From assembly GCA_027023175.1 (NCBI GenBank), contig JALVWW010000327.1, positions 1-6,038 of the forward strand: a stretch of 6,038 nucleotides of DNA. Direction: 5' to 3'. The notes under the pieces are model-generated. The model made no database searches. It was given only the letters and a program-made list of their open reading frames with translations, and was not told where the DNA came from. The stretch comes from Campylobacterales bacterium (GTDB lineage Bacteria; Campylobacterota; Campylobacteria; Campylobacterales; JALSKU01). Made by a program: the position numbers and the translations under genes. Positions 5,725-6,038 of this stretch are shown in pieces (the first letter of the stretch is position 1; every line of letters starts with the position of its first letter).

Positions 5725-6038
5725 GTAACTTATGGTTGTTTTTCCAAATTTTCTACTTTTTTTAAGTTTATATCCGGATATATTGTCCGGCATTTGAAGA
5801 GTACTTATATGCTCAACAGCAATCATTTCAGATAACTCTTTGGGTATTTTACCAATAAGTTCAAAAGTTTTTTCATATATCTCATCCATGCCGTCTCTTA
5901 TATGAAACGGGGGGTCAAAATAGAAGTAACTCTTTCCCTCCAAAAGATTTAAAATATTTGAAAACTCTACAAAACTGTCACCGTTTACAGCTGTACACTC
6001 TTTTGTATTTAAACTTTGAATATTTTCCAAAAGAATTC
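5713..6038 (-). CDS. rsmD: RsmD-family 16S rRNA (guanine-N2) methyltransferase, C-terminal part
   Basis: Only the last 107 codons are visible and the frame stays open to the window end, so the start lies outside. The upstream codons Ile-Leu directly precede a TTG at 6028-6030; that TTG reads as an internal leucine (ILLENIQSL), not a start. The visible part has the family's NIQSL helix after the cofactor-binding region, then a beta strand ending in the catalytic loop YFYFDPPF. It ends in a strand-forming KFGKTTISYFL. The SAM-binding motif would be upstream. RsmD methylates a guanine (G966 in E. coli) of 16S rRNA. The positional counterpart in C. jejuni, Cj1461, has been described as a predicted DNA methyltransferase, and the DPPF loop alone cannot separate N2-guanine from N6-adenine enzymes. 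The stop codon overlaps the flgI promoter. Confidence 0.8.
   Translation of the reverse strand, partial: ILLENIQSLNTKECTAVNGDSFVEFSNILNLLEGKSYFYFDPPFHIRDGMDEIYEKTFELIGKIPKELSEMIAVEHISTLQMPDNISGYKLKKSRKFGKTTISYFLE

Noticed and set aside
1..6038. Mobile element, CRISPR array, defence system or toxin-antitoxin pair
   Set aside because: No terminal inverted repeats, transposase or integrase motifs, spaced repeats or paired small genes; all genes are explained by flagellar or core families.

Overview
This AT-rich window is a piece of a Campylobacterota (epsilonproteobacterial) chromosome. Three things point there. The gene order rsmD-like methyltransferase, flgI, rod-binding protein, flgM, flgN, flgK is the one I know from Campylobacter jejuni (Cj1461 to Cj1466). 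FlgM is very short (67 aa). The AtpB N-terminus begins with a phenylalanine/leucine-rich segment of the type seen in this phylum. A free-living relative (Sulfurimonas/Sulfurovum/Arcobacter-like) is a guess; the sequence alone does not settle the genus.

Every gene is on the minus strand, so transcription runs from high to low coordinates. From right to left: the 3' part of an RsmD-family methyltransferase (cut by the window end); flgI (P-ring); a single-domain FlgJ-like rod-binding protein; flgM (anti-sigma-28); a flgN-type chaperone; flgK (hook-filament junction protein 1); an orphan DppC/OppC-type ABC permease; a TIGR02757/DUF2400 protein; and the first 30 codons of atpB (F0 subunit a). Gaps between genes are tiny (overlaps of 1 and 8 nt, gaps of 20 to 79 nt). 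There is no gene-free stretch above 300 bases.

The flagellar block makes functional sense as an ordered assembly cassette. FlgI and the rod-binding protein serve the rod/ring stage. FlgM holds sigma-28 back until the hook is complete. FlgN keeps FlgK soluble until it is exported onto the finished hook. Two promoter-like sequences fit this order. A strong sigma-54 (-24/-12) match overlaps the rsmD stop codon just before flgI. A sigma-28-like match lies at the end of the rod-binding gene just before flgM. A small hairpin follows the second promoter, and another hairpin covers the flgN ribosome binding site. Four heptanucleotide units carry the ribosome binding site and start codon of the rod-binding gene.

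Downstream of flgK the content turns non-flagellar. The permease has no partner genes in view and has lost the usual Ala-Ala and Gly of its EAA coupling loop. The DUF2400 protein shows an endonuclease III-like LDTH motif. I see no mobile element, CRISPR array, tRNA or rRNA, and no evidence for a wholly new system. The points worth following up are regulatory details and the two poorly understood genes.
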